DNA from: an uncultured Bacteroidales bacterium
GTDB lineage: Bacteria; Bacteroidota; Bacteroidia; Bacteroidales; Bacteroidaceae
Reading direction: 5' to 3'
Length of the DNA stretch: 64,000 nt
NCBI GenBank assembly: GCA_902775375.1
Contig: CACYLU010000003.1
Location: 124,001-188,000 of the forward strand
Shown here: one piece after another, positions 27,605 through 36,024 of the stretch
Numbering within the stretch: the stretch's first letter is position 1
Layout: the number at the start of each line of letters is the position of its first letter
Program-made: the position numbers and the translations under genes
Notes under the pieces: generated by a model
Seen by the model: only the letters and a program-made list of their open reading frames with translations
Told to the model about the DNA's origin: nothing
Database searches by the model: none

Positions 27605-29461
27605 TTAGTTAATATAATCCAACCAAACTTTCATACGGCCAGCTTCACGGTTATCCCATGCATAATAAGGAATAAGTGAGAATGAAGTGTTGCCTGTCTG
27701 CACCTGAATCTGCTCAATGCCATTCAGCAGATTGGCATTATAGGTTTCAGTAAACTGGGTATTATTATTCAGAGCCATCTTGTCGTAGCTTTGCTTGTTG
27801 TCTATCTCCTCTGCACAAAATACCAATGGTCCGCGCATGATGGCACGCTTGCCTTCGTCTGCTTTTACGCGTGGATTAGCAGCTACCATTTTGGTATCTA
27901 TTGCCATTTTGAGGCTGATTTCATCTCCTTCCTTCCAGATTCGATTCAGTACGGTATAACCTTTTTCAATAGACGTCTTGACTTCTTCACCATTGACTTG
28001 CAGTTGATAGCCGGTAGTCCACTCGGGAACACGCAAACGGATTTCACCATTGTAGTCCTTATTGATTGTCACTTTCACCTCTCCACCCCAAGGCATATTG
28101 GTTTGTATGCTTACAGGGATGTCACCTTGTGAGGTTGGCAATACAGCCTCGTTGCCAATAAACAGGTTTACCCAAATAGCATCTTTGCTGAGGCCGTAGA
28201 TATAGTTACCTATTGATGGAATGAAACGCGATACTTGACTTGGGCAGCAAGCACATCCGTACCAAGCCTGACGGTGATGGTCGCCCTTTGACTCCAGCGG
28301 ATTCACATAGAAGAACCTGTCGCCTTCGGCAGAGATGCCTGCCAATACACCGTTATATAATGAACGTTCCAGTACGTCGATGTATTTTGTGTCTCCTGTA
28401 AACTGGTTCATGCGCCAGTTCCATAACACCATACCTACAGATGCACAAGTCTCGCAATAAGCCTCTAGATTAGGCAGGTCGTAGTCTTCTGTGAAACCTT
28501 CGTTGTCGGCGCTCGAACCGATGCCTCCTGTTATATACATATTGCGGAGAACCACATCATCCCAAAGACGATGCAAGGCTGCAATATAGGCTGTATCACC
28601 CTTCAGTGCAGCCACATCTGCCATACCGCAATACAAATACATGCTTCTTACTGCATGGCCACTGATATCGCTCATCTCTTTTACAGGGATATTATCTTGA
28701 TAATAGCCAGCATTCCATTCTCCGTTTCCACCTGTACTACCATACCCATGACCACGTTCATTCAAAAGCCAGTCGGAGAAGTCTAAGTATTCCTGCTTAC
28801 CCGTCACTTGATAGAGCTTCACCAATGCCAGCTCTATCTCCTCATGGCCAGGTACCCAGTGACGTTTGCCAGGACCAAACAGACTCATCATGTGTTGCAC
28901 CATCTTTTCACTTACATCCAAGAGCTTGCGCTTGCCAGTAGCTTGATAATAAGCTACAGCAGCTTCTATCATATGACCAGCGCAATACATTTCGTGCTTG
29001 TTCATGTTTGTCCATCGGTTTTCTAGACCCGTCAAAGTATAGTAGGTGTTGATATATCCGTCTGGTTCTTGAGCTGCAGCAAACTTATCAATCCACTCGT
29101 CTGCTTTTTGTTCCAAGGCAGGGTCGGGATTGTTTACCAAAGTATAGGCAATGCCTTCCAATGCCTTATATACATCAGAGTCGTCGAAGTAGATACCAGA
29201 GTGCTCGCCTTGTTTCTTGGCAGCATTCTCAAAGTTCTGTATGCGACCTGTCTGGTTTTCTATCTGATCAATACATACAGGAATGGTGGCCGTTACATGT
29301 TTTTTTAAGATGGTCGACCAGAAACTATCGTTGATCTTAACATGTGAGAAATCTACAGCCTCTATCTTTTTCAGTGAGGCATTTTCCTCTTCTGGACTCT
29401 TCTGCTGACAAGCGGATAAAGCTGTCAGCGATAAAACTAAGGCAATAAGAGCGTTTTTCAT
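27605..29461 (-). CDS. GH127 beta-L-arabinofuranosidase-like lipoprotein (DUF1680)
   Basis: 618 residues with lipoprotein leader SLTALSACQQKS. The alpha/alpha barrel contains GYINTYYTL, HEMYCAGHMIEAAVAYY and VPGHEEIELALVKLY, typical of DUF1680/GH127. The zinc/nucleophile site of the Bifidobacterium HypBA1 enzyme (E338, C340, C417, C418) is matched by Glu337 and Cys339 in CETCASVG and by Cys405-Cys406 in GCACCPSQ. The family cleaves beta-L-arabinofuranosides from plant glycoproteins or pectins by a cysteine nucleophile. Surface or periplasmic location is inferred from the lipobox. It has its own promoter. Confidence 0.9.
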   Translation of the reverse strand: MKNALIALVLSLTALSACQQKSPEEENASLKKIEAVDFSHVKINDSFWSTILKKHVTATIPVCIDQIENQTGRIQNFENAAKKQGEHSGIYFDDSDVYKALEGIAYTLVNNPDPALEQKADEWIDKFAAAQEPDGYINTYYTLTGLENRWTNMNKHEMYCAGHMIEAAVAYYQATGKRKLLDVSEKMVQHMMSLFGPGKRHWVPGHEEIELALVKLYQVTGKQEYLDFSDWLLNERGHGYGSTGGNGEWNAGYYQDNIPVKEMSDISGHAVRSMYLYCGMADVAALKGDTAYIAALHRLWDDVVLRNMYITGGIGSSADNEGFTEDYDLPNLEAYCETCASVGMVLWNWRMNQFTGDTKYIDVLERSLYNGVLAGISAEGDRFFYVNPLESKGDHHRQAWYGCACCPSQVSRFIPSIGNYIYGLSKDAIWVNLFIGNEAVLPTSQGDIPVSIQTNMPWGGEVKVTINKDYNGEIRLRVPEWTTGYQLQVNGEEVKTSIEKGYTVLNRIWKEGDEISLKMAIDTKMVAANPRVKADEGKRAIMRGPLVFCAEEIDNKQSYDKMALNNNTQFTETYNANLLNGIEQIQVQTGNTSFSLIPYYAWDNREAGRMKVWLDYIN

Positions 29462-29485
29462 TTTGCTTTAAGATTATTTACTCTA

Positions 29486-29516
29486 CAAAGTTATATTATT
29501 CCTCTTTATTGTCAAA
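29486..29516 (-). promoter_or_regulatory. Promoter of GH127/esterase operon
   Basis: Minus-strand TTTG (29516-29513), a 19-base spacer and TAACTTTG (29493-29486) match the consensus. The GH127 start is 25 bases downstream. Confidence 0.6.
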
Positions 29517-29535
29517 ATGTTTGTTAAAAAATGAT

Positions 29536-29543
29536 TATCTTTG
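29536..29543 (+). promoter_or_regulatory. -7 element of the divergent hydrolase gene
   Basis: TATCTTTG, an exact match, lies 27 bases before the ATG at 29571. The -33 position is uncertain because several TTG words lie nearby. It is back to back with the GH127 promoter. Confidence 0.45.
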
Positions 29544-29570
29544 TCGTATGAATAAACTAATAAATTTGAT

Positions 29571-30554
29571 ATGAAAAGAACGCTAACATTAATGGTGGTT
29601 GCAGCTTTATTATTCAGTTGTGGTCAAGGTAACCAAACAAACAACACTGATGACAGCCAACTATCACCGGTGAAGTGCACTGCTGGCTTGGGAAATGCTC
29701 CAAAGATGGAGCCTACCGAAGTGTTGAACTTGTATGAGGGCAAGGCTCCTGGCTCTGAGTCATGGACGAATGTGGAGGCCCCTACTGATGAGTCGGGGGA
29801 TATTCTTTTCAATATATCTACACCAACACTGGCGGTCTATTTGCCCGACCCATCTGTTGCTACAGGTTCCGCTATGGTGGTATGTCCGGGTGGCGGTTTT
29901 TATATTCTTTCCTACGTGAACGAGGGTACTAAGGTGGCGGAAGAGCTTTGCATGCGTGGAATCGCCGCCTTTGTACTGAAGTACCGCACACATCCTATAG
30001 GTGATGAGAATGTTGATGGAAAAGTTGACGGAGAAGACTTGACGATAAAGTCGAATAAGGTGATGGGCTCGCTGACTCGTGAGAGTGCTACGGCTGCCTG
30101 TCTGAGCATGGAATATACCCACTTGGCTTTCCAAGATGCCGACCGTGCCATCAGTATGGTTCGCCAACATGCTGCAAAGTGGGGTGTCAACCCTGATAAG
30201 ATAGGAATTGTTGGATTTTCGGCAGGAGCCGTTACTTCTATGCATCAGGTATTGGAGCACTCTGAGGCTGGTAAGCCCAATTTTGGTGGTATCATTTATG
30301 GCGGATGGACACATGACGTGAAGGCCCCAGCTGATGCTGTTCCAGTGTTCCTTTGCGCTCCTGTCAACGACATCTTCTATCCCGAAGAAAGCTATGATGT
30401 CTATATGGCCTGGAGGGAAGCCAAGTTGCCTGTGGAGTTGCATTATTATTCAGATTCCCAACATGGTTTTGGAGCTACTCCTACAGGCAAGTCTTCTGAT
30501 ATGTGGATAGACGAGATGGTGCATTTTATGCGTGATATAGAGTTTGTGAAATGA
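29571..30554 (+). CDS. Alpha/beta hydrolase lipoprotein, acetyl-xylan-esterase-like
   Basis: 327 residues with lipoprotein leader VVAALLFSCGQG. The fold shows AMVVCPGGGFYILSYVNEG (oxyanion region), the nucleophile Ser217 in IVGFSAGAVTS, an acid in APVNDIFYP, and His in SDSQHGFGA. This is the BD-FAE/acetyl esterase type found in Bacteroidetes glycan loci. An insert with GDENVDGKVDGEDLT looks like an EF-hand or dockerin-type calcium loop and is missing from the paralogue at 36382. Its stop overlaps the start of the next gene by 4 bases (ATGA), so the two are translated together. Confidence 0.87.
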   Translation: MKRTLTLMVVAALLFSCGQGNQTNNTDDSQLSPVKCTAGLGNAPKMEPTEVLNLYEGKAPGSESWTNVEAPTDESGDILFNISTPTLAVYLPDPSVATGSAMVVCPGGGFYILSYVNEGTKVAEELCMRGIAAFVLKYRTHPIGDENVDGKVDGEDLTIKSNKVMGSLTRESATAACLSMEYTHLAFQDADRAISMVRQHAAKWGVNPDKIGIVGFSAGAVTSMHQVLEHSEAGKPNFGGIIYGGWTHDVKAPADAVPVFLCAPVNDIFYPEESYDVYMAWREAKLPVELHYYSDSQHGFGATPTGKSSDMWIDEMVHFMRDIEFVK

Positions 30555-31756
30555 AGAAGTTATTGTATATATTGACTGCCATTTGTTTCTGTTGTTGTAC
30601 AAATGGCGAGCAGGAGCAGGTTCACCCTCGTGCCATTACTATGTGGGACTTCTCTTGGCTCGAGCGCCGCTGGCCTGGAGCTGGCTTCGAAGACTGGGAT
30701 GTGGCACTCGATGAACTCACTGAGCGAGGCTACGATGCCGTGCGCATAGAGGCATACCCTCATCTCGTCGGTGTGAACCCAACGAAAGAGTGGGTACTTG
30801 ATGAGGTGTGGAACCAGCAGGATTGGGGCAGTCCTGACCGTATCAAGGTGCAGGTACAGCCTGCTCTTAACGAGTTTATCCGCAAGTGTGGTGAACGTGA
30901 TATCAGAGTTGGGCTCTCTTCGTGGTATCGCACCGATACCACCCATCAGGAAATGACCATCACCACGCCAGAGATTATGGCGCAGCGCTGGATCAATACC
31001 CTAAAAACTATCGATGATGCTGGGTTGTTGGACAATATCCTTTATGTTGATTTGTGCAACGAATGGCCGGGCAACATCTGGGCACCCTTTTTCAATGCAC
31101 AGTATCCCAAGGTGTATTGGGGGCAGTGGGATGCGCCTGAATCTATGGAATGGATGAAGAAAGCCATTGCCTTGGTACGTGAGGCGTATCCTGACCTGCC
31201 GTTGGTATTTTCTACCGATTCTCAAGATCTTTGGCGCTTTGACAATGACCTGAGCTATTTCGACTTGGTAGAGCATCATATCTGGATGGCCAACCAGAAT
31301 CAAGGCGAGTTCCTTAAAGCCATTGATTATAAGAATGGACGCTTTGACCCACAGGCTTATAAGAACGTACAGGCCAATGCCGAGCGTGTCTATCGAGAGA
31401 AACCCGATTATTGGAGTGGGTTGCTAATCAAGCAGATTGATGCAATGGCAGAAACGGCACGAGGTATTGGCAAACCCCTTATCACCACTGAGTGTTGGGG
31501 CATCATCGACTACAAAGATTGGCCCATGCTTAAATGGGATTGGGTAAAGGATCTTTGCGAGATGGGAGTGAAGGAGGCAGCTGCCACAGGTCAGTGGGTA
31601 GGCATTGCCACCAGCAACTTCTGTGCTCCTCAGTTTGTAGGTATGTGGCGTGACGTAGAATGGCACCGTAGGCTCACTACCCTTATCAAGTCATCACCTA
31701 TCAACCCAGAATTGCTGAAAAGCGAAGAGGCGCAAAAGCTCTTGAAGCGGTTGTAG
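30551..31756 (+). CDS. Cellulase-like glycosidase, lipoprotein (clan GH-A fold)
   Basis: 401 residues with a Cys-rich lipoprotein leader (LTAICFCCCTNG). The body is a TIM barrel of the cellulase-like type (PF12876-like): AITMWDFSWLERRWPGAGF at the entry, Glu171 in VDLCNEWPGN as predicted acid/base at the end of strand 4, and Glu314 in LITTECWGI as predicted nucleophile at strand 7. The substrate is unknown. Translational coupling with the upstream esterase suggests joint action on an esterified polysaccharide. The GH family cannot be assigned by eye. Confidence 0.8.
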   Translation: MKKLLYILTAICFCCCTNGEQEQVHPRAITMWDFSWLERRWPGAGFEDWDVALDELTERGYDAVRIEAYPHLVGVNPTKEWVLDEVWNQQDWGSPDRIKVQVQPALNEFIRKCGERDIRVGLSSWYRTDTTHQEMTITTPEIMAQRWINTLKTIDDAGLLDNILYVDLCNEWPGNIWAPFFNAQYPKVYWGQWDAPESMEWMKKAIALVREAYPDLPLVFSTDSQDLWRFDNDLSYFDLVEHHIWMANQNQGEFLKAIDYKNGRFDPQAYKNVQANAERVYREKPDYWSGLLIKQIDAMAETARGIGKPLITTECWGIIDYKDWPMLKWDWVKDLCEMGVKEAAATGQWVGIATSNFCAPQFVGMWRDVEWHRRLTTLIKSSPINPELLKSEEAQKLLKRL

Positions 31757-31837
31757 ATATTATAATCAAATAGCTGAAACAAATGCTTTGCACTACATTA
31801 GTTCTAAGGGATTTCGTATGATTCGCCTATAGATTTC

Positions 31838-31868
31838 TTTGGTAATATGTCTATAGTGATTATATTTG
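31838..31868 (+). promoter_or_regulatory. Promoter of kelch/AraC regulator gene
   Basis: TTTG (31838-31841), a 19-base spacer and TATATTTG (31861-31868) match the consensus; the ATG follows at 31892. The palindromic hexamer CTATAG occurs at 31827 and 31851, flanking the -33 element, and could be an operator. Confidence 0.6.
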
Positions 31869-31891
31869 CATCAGAATAAAATGTTTGACAA

Positions 31892-33550
31892 ATGAGACGG
31901 ATTTTCCACCTTATATGTTATATGATCATACTGCAATTCCCCCTGCATGCCTCTGGGGTGATGGCTGAGAATCCAACTTGTCCTTTAGTCAAGGTGGAAC
32001 TTGAGCGATTATCAGACTTGAACGTCCCGCGCAGTGGACATTCCTTATTATGTATTGGGGGTGAGATGGTGGTATTTGGAGGGCATACATCAGGCTTTGT
32101 GCCCACCCCCACTGCTGAGTATTACAAGGATGGAAAATGGCATTTGATGCAGATGACCTATACGCACGACAATGGTTTCGCATTAGCATTAAAGTCTGGA
32201 AAAGTACTTTTAGGTGGAGGAGCGGAAAAACCTCATGGCATTGGGCAGACCTATGGTGTGGAGTACTATCATCCCGATACCCATTCCTTTGAAGGTTTTA
32301 CCATTCTGGATCAGAAGCGTGCCTTGGCTTCTGCTCTTGAGATAGACAGTGGCAAGGTGGTAGTTTCTGGTAATTGGTATGCCGATGATGCTATTGAAAT
32401 CTTTGATGGACAAAAACACTTTACGCACCTCAAGTCTGTGAGTTCTGAGCGTTTTACCCCTATTATGTGTCGCATCAGTGCCGATGATATCATGGTGTTT
32501 GGTTCACATGATCAATTCGGGAAGGAGATGGGTACTGTAATTATAGACCGTCTGAAAGGCAAGTCCTTTATGGACCCATTATTTGATGACTGGACTCTTA
32601 GTAATTGGGAATTTTTAGGCAATGAATGTGGCTTTATAGGTAATGAAAATGCTGGAGTGTATGCTTATCTTCTGGCTGTGAAAAATAGGCACGACAGCAA
32701 TTTGGGCATAGTAAAAGTGGAAGGAACTGATTTTTCACTACTGCCAACTGCTTCACCTATTCCAATGGAGGCAGGATATGGACGTATTCAATATTTGGGA
32801 TACCTTATGGCTGACCGTCAGGCACAGCGCTGCTATGTGTTAGGCGTAGATGATGACTGGAGACTCTATGCACTTGCCGTAGATTATAGTCAGTCACCTG
32901 CACCGTTGACACTCTATCATACCGATCCTTTAGAGAGTAGGTTGGATCCTTATATGCCTGCACTGACTCCTGAGGGCGATATAATGTTGGCAGGTGGTAT
33001 TGTGGATAGTAATTTCTCCCCGGTATCTTCAGTCTATCTGATGCATCTGGGAACAAAATATGCCGCTGCTTCTTCTTCTGGTTTCGCTTTTGGACAATGG
33101 ATATGGTGGCTGTTAGCATTGTTAGTTATAGCATTGTTTGTTGCCCTATGGCTCTATCGCAGAAATAAGACAGTAAAACATGAAGAAGATATCACTGCAT
33201 CACCAAAGGACAATGCTGCAGAAACACTTATGAATAGCATCCATGAAGTGATGCTCAAAGAACAGTTGTTCCGTGAAAGTGAATTAAAGGTAGCCAATGT
33301 GGCTCAACGCCTGAATGTGAATGTCAAGGATGTGGCAGAGTGCATCAAAGCTAACCGAGGTGTCACTTTTGTCCAGTTTGTCAATGGTTATCGTGTGGAC
33401 TATGCTAAGCAGTTGCTCCGTCAGAATCCAGATATTAAGATTGCTGCGTTATGTTTAGAGTCCGGTTTCGCCAGCGAGCGTTCATTCTTCCGCATCTTCA
33501 AAATGTTCACTGGTATGACTGCTCAGGAGTGGATGAATCAGAAAGATTAG
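31892..33550 (+). CDS. Membrane-bound regulator: kelch-like sensor, one TM helix, AraC DNA-binding domain
   Basis: 552 residues. A signal peptide (MRRIFHLICYMIILQFPLHA) precedes about 370 residues of kelch-like blades, such as GGEMVVFGGHTSGF, KSGKVLLGGGAEKP and DSGKVVVSGNWYADD. Residues 403-424 (WIWWLLALLVIALFVALWLY) are one transmembrane helix followed by basic residues. Residues 445-552 are an AraC-type double helix-turn-helix: VANVAQRLNVNVKDVAECI and IAALCLESGFASERSFFRIFKMFTGMTAQEW. It has neither histidine-kinase nor receiver domain. It would sense a ligand outside the inner membrane and act directly on DNA. Adjacent glycan genes are the likely targets. Confidence 0.88.
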   Translation: MRRIFHLICYMIILQFPLHASGVMAENPTCPLVKVELERLSDLNVPRSGHSLLCIGGEMVVFGGHTSGFVPTPTAEYYKDGKWHLMQMTYTHDNGFALALKSGKVLLGGGAEKPHGIGQTYGVEYYHPDTHSFEGFTILDQKRALASALEIDSGKVVVSGNWYADDAIEIFDGQKHFTHLKSVSSERFTPIMCRISADDIMVFGSHDQFGKEMGTVIIDRLKGKSFMDPLFDDWTLSNWEFLGNECGFIGNENAGVYAYLLAVKNRHDSNLGIVKVEGTDFSLLPTASPIPMEAGYGRIQYLGYLMADRQAQRCYVLGVDDDWRLYALAVDYSQSPAPLTLYHTDPLESRLDPYMPALTPEGDIMLAGGIVDSNFSPVSSVYLMHLGTKYAAASSSGFAFGQWIWWLLALLVIALFVALWLYRRNKTVKHEEDITASPKDNAAETLMNSIHEVMLKEQLFRESELKVANVAQRLNVNVKDVAECIKANRGVTFVQFVNGYRVDYAKQLLRQNPDIKIAALCLESGFASERSFFRIFKMFTGMTAQEWMNQKD

Positions 33551-33576
33551 TCTTCTTCTTTCGTATAATTTAGGTA

Positions 33577-33612
33577 AAAGGACTGCCAAAATTAAATTGG
33601 CAGTCCTTTTTT
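33577..33612 (+). terminator. Terminator of the kelch/AraC gene
   Basis: AGGACTGCCAA (33580-33590) and TTGGCAGTCCT (33597-33607) form a perfect stem followed by T8. A partial third copy of the stem word (TTGGCAGTCCTTT) recurs at 33618-33630. Confidence 0.9.
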
Positions 33613-33689
33613 TTATTTTGGCAGTCCTTTGTAATTTCTTTACTCTATTTTTACGACATATCTGTGAAAATAATTAAAATCGAAAGCGT

Positions 33690-33815
33690 ATGAAACAAAT
33701 TTATGAGGCACCAGAGGTGCAAGTAATTGAGATGGAAGTGCAAGGCATGATTGCCGCCAGCACCGATGGATTTACTTTGCCAGGATATGGCCCAGGCACT
33801 GTGCCAGAACCTTAA
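33690..33815 (+). CDS. 41-residue peptide of the short Bacteroidales MKxxYxxPxxxVVE type
   Basis: The frame begins MKQIYEAPEVQVIEMEVQGM, continues IAASTDGF and ends GYGPGTVPEP. The pattern (Lys and Tyr near the start, Pro, an acidic amphipathic strand, then a small-residue Gly/Pro tail) resembles very short uncharacterised proteins encoded just before surface lipoprotein genes in Bacteroides and Prevotella. There is no signal peptide. It ends 30 bases before the lipoprotein start at 33846, so the two are probably cotranscribed. An upstream terminator isolates the pair from the regulator gene. Function unknown. Confidence 0.65.
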   Translation: MKQIYEAPEVQVIEMEVQGMIAASTDGFTLPGYGPGTVPEP

Positions 33816-33845
33816 GTGTTGAACCCTTTAAAAAGAGTAAGAAGT

Positions 33846-35837
33846 ATGAAAAAGACATTACGCACTTTAATGATGGGCATGATGGCACTCTTGGCTGGCA
33901 ATGCCCTGACATCATGCAGCAGCGATGACGAACCACAGGTGGCCCAGCAAGAAGGAAAGACGGGCTATGTGGAGTTCACTATTTCACGTGGTGCTGATAC
34001 TCGTACCGCTTATGTTTTAAACGAAGATAACGGACTGGACGTAACTTGGAGCGAAGGCGACCAGGTGGTGGTATTCTATGAAGCACAGACTGCTAATGAG
34101 ATCATCGAGGTGTTTGATCTCGTCGAGGGAGCTGGTGAAAAAACTGCCAAGTTCGCAAAGTCTGACAGCAAGCTGGCAGACAAGTCTGGTATAATTGGAA
34201 TTGGCTATCGTCCTAATTACGATGCCAATAAACCAATAAGTGAATACCTCTTCGATTTTTCAACACAAGAAGGAACTATCGAGGATTTGGGAAAATATGA
34301 TTTATTCTCATTTGATGCTTCACTAGAAGAAGGTAAGATTAAACCTTTGGGTAAAAAATTCTTCTATCCTACTATGGTCTTCCTACATTTCCCTACCAAT
34401 ATAGATTTCGGTACAGAAACCACCACCTCGGATTTTGTTTTCAGCGGAGGAGTGAATAAGCATGCTTCCTATTCTGATGGAATCGAAGGTGATATCACTG
34501 TAAAAGACGTAAACCTTACGAATGGAAAGTTAAGTCAGGATTTGTATGTAGCTGTTTACCGTACAACTCCTACATCTTTTTCAGTAGGTGGAAAAACCTT
34601 CTCACTGCCTGGAGGTTTTAAGGCTGGCAACATCTATACTTTCGCACAAGAGAATCTGAAGGAAGTTGATACAACTCCGTTGACCTTGGAGCCAATCTCT
34701 GAAGATGTTACCGTTACTATCAGAAATGAACTGGGGTTGGTAATCAGCTATGTATTAGATGGAGGAGAAAAGGTTTCTAATACTGAAGGTGATAGAAATA
34801 ATATCACTTTCACAGTTCCCGCAGGTAGCAAAGTGCAGCTCTTTGGTGACAATGAGGCGTATGCGACACGAGAATATACATACTATACCAATATCCAGTG
34901 CTCTGCCGACTGCTATATCTATGGCAACATCATGAGTCTGATTGACTCTGAAAACTATATTACAAAAACAGAGTTGACAGGGGTAGAAACTTTCGCTAGA
35001 TTATTCGATAATAATACTCGTATCAAGAATCATCCCAACAAGGCTTTGACACTGCCAGCCACCACATTGACAGACTATTGCTATGCATACTTGTTCAATA
35101 ACTGCACAGGCTTGACTAAAGCCCCAGAATTACCTGCCACCATCATGGCTGATGATTGTTATTATTACATGTTTAGGATGTGCACAAACTTGACTACACC
35201 CCCAGAATTGCCTGCCACCACTTTAGCAGAAAGATGCTATTTTGGCATGTTTGCTAGTTCCGGATTGATTTCTGCCCCAGAGTTGCCTGCCACCACTTTA
35301 GCAGTAGGTTGCTATGAGGATATGTTCTGTTGGAGTCCAAACTTGAAAGAAGCTCCTGTTTTACCAGCTACCACCTTAACAGCAGGGTGCTATAATAGGA
35401 TGTTCGGAGGTTGTACCAGCTTGACTACAGCCCCAGAGCTACCAGCCACCACCTTAGCAAATGGTTGTTATGGATTAATGTTTTATGAATGTACCAGCTT
35501 AACTACAGCCCCTGAGTTGCCAGCCACCACCTTGGAAGTAGGTTGCTATTCTCGTATGTTTAAAGAATGCACCAGCTTGACTACAGCCCCAATGTTGCCA
35601 GCCACCATCTTGAAAGAAAGTTGTTACGAAGAGATGTTCTCAGGTTGTACATCCCTTAAGGCTGTGACCTGCTTGGCTATCAATATTTCTGCTTTTCGTT
35701 GTACTTACAGATGGATGAGAAAAGTAGCTAGCGGTGGTACCTTTACCAGAGCTGCCACAATGGATGAAGGTCAAAGTTGGGGTGATGGCGATAATGGCAT
35801 TCCGAGTGGATGGAGTGTAGTGAACTATGGCGGATAG
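33846..35837 (+). CDS. Fimbrillin-like surface lipoprotein with 26-residue repeats
   Basis: 663 residues from the ATG at 33846, chosen because it gives a lipoprotein signal (MMGMMALLAGNALTSCSSDDE). Residues 35-285 resemble fimbrillin-like domains (GYVEFTISRGADTRTAY, LDVTWSEGDQVVVFY). Residues about 402-605 hold eight tandem units of about 26 residues with the pattern LPATTLxxxCYxxMFxxCTSLTTAPE, a leucine-rich-like solenoid related in style to BspA or DUF285 repeats. The C terminus (GDNGIPSGWSVVNYGG) is a short conserved cap. Such proteins are displayed on the cell surface and are thought to bind glycans or proteins. A decayed second copy of the cap lies downstream. Confidence 0.85.
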   Translation: MKKTLRTLMMGMMALLAGNALTSCSSDDEPQVAQQEGKTGYVEFTISRGADTRTAYVLNEDNGLDVTWSEGDQVVVFYEAQTANEIIEVFDLVEGAGEKTAKFAKSDSKLADKSGIIGIGYRPNYDANKPISEYLFDFSTQEGTIEDLGKYDLFSFDASLEEGKIKPLGKKFFYPTMVFLHFPTNIDFGTETTTSDFVFSGGVNKHASYSDGIEGDITVKDVNLTNGKLSQDLYVAVYRTTPTSFSVGGKTFSLPGGFKAGNIYTFAQENLKEVDTTPLTLEPISEDVTVTIRNELGLVISYVLDGGEKVSNTEGDRNNITFTVPAGSKVQLFGDNEAYATREYTYYTNIQCSADCYIYGNIMSLIDSENYITKTELTGVETFARLFDNNTRIKNHPNKALTLPATTLTDYCYAYLFNNCTGLTKAPELPATIMADDCYYYMFRMCTNLTTPPELPATTLAERCYFGMFASSGLISAPELPATTLAVGCYEDMFCWSPNLKEAPVLPATTLTAGCYNRMFGGCTSLTTAPELPATTLANGCYGLMFYECTSLTTAPELPATTLEVGCYSRMFKECTSLTTAPMLPATILKESCYEEMFSGCTSLKAVTCLAINISAFRCTYRWMRKVASGGTFTRAATMDEGQSWGDGDNGIPSGWSVVNYGG

Positions 35838-35891
35838 CCATAAATGAGTCTTAGATGTCTATAGCTAAAACAGACCTCTTTTTACTAAATA

Positions 35892-35960
35892 TGTAAAAAG
35901 CCTGAAGGCACCAGTGGAATCCCAGCAGGTTGGACACAGCGGGAATACGGAGAATAATCC
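35892..35960 (+). pseudogene. Remnant C-terminal cap of a second repeat lipoprotein
   Basis: Just beyond the lipoprotein gene a short frame bounded by stop codons reads PEGTSGIPAGWTQREYGE and then TAA. It resembles the intact C terminus GDNGIPSGWSVVNYGG. No start codon or repeat units are attached, so it looks like what remains after deletion of a tandem paralogue. Boundaries are approximate. Confidence 0.45.
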
Positions 35961-35989
35961 TAATTATTCCCTCTCTCTGAATTAAAGTG

Positions 35990-36023
35990 AACCCCGAAAG
36001 CAAGACAAATAGCTTTCGGGGTT
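35990..36023. terminator. Strong hairpin after the lipoprotein locus
   Basis: AACCCCGAAAGC (35990-36001) pairs perfectly with GCTTTCGGGGTT (36012-36023). There is no T tract afterwards, so it may be a processing or stabilising hairpin rather than a simple terminator. The 22-bp-period array B begins 2 bases later. Confidence 0.6.
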
Positions 36024-36024
36024 A

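Noticed and set aside
29760-30443. 227-codon minus-strand frame
   Set aside because: It is a shadow of the alpha/beta hydrolase gene, which has a lipobox, catalytic triad and promoter.
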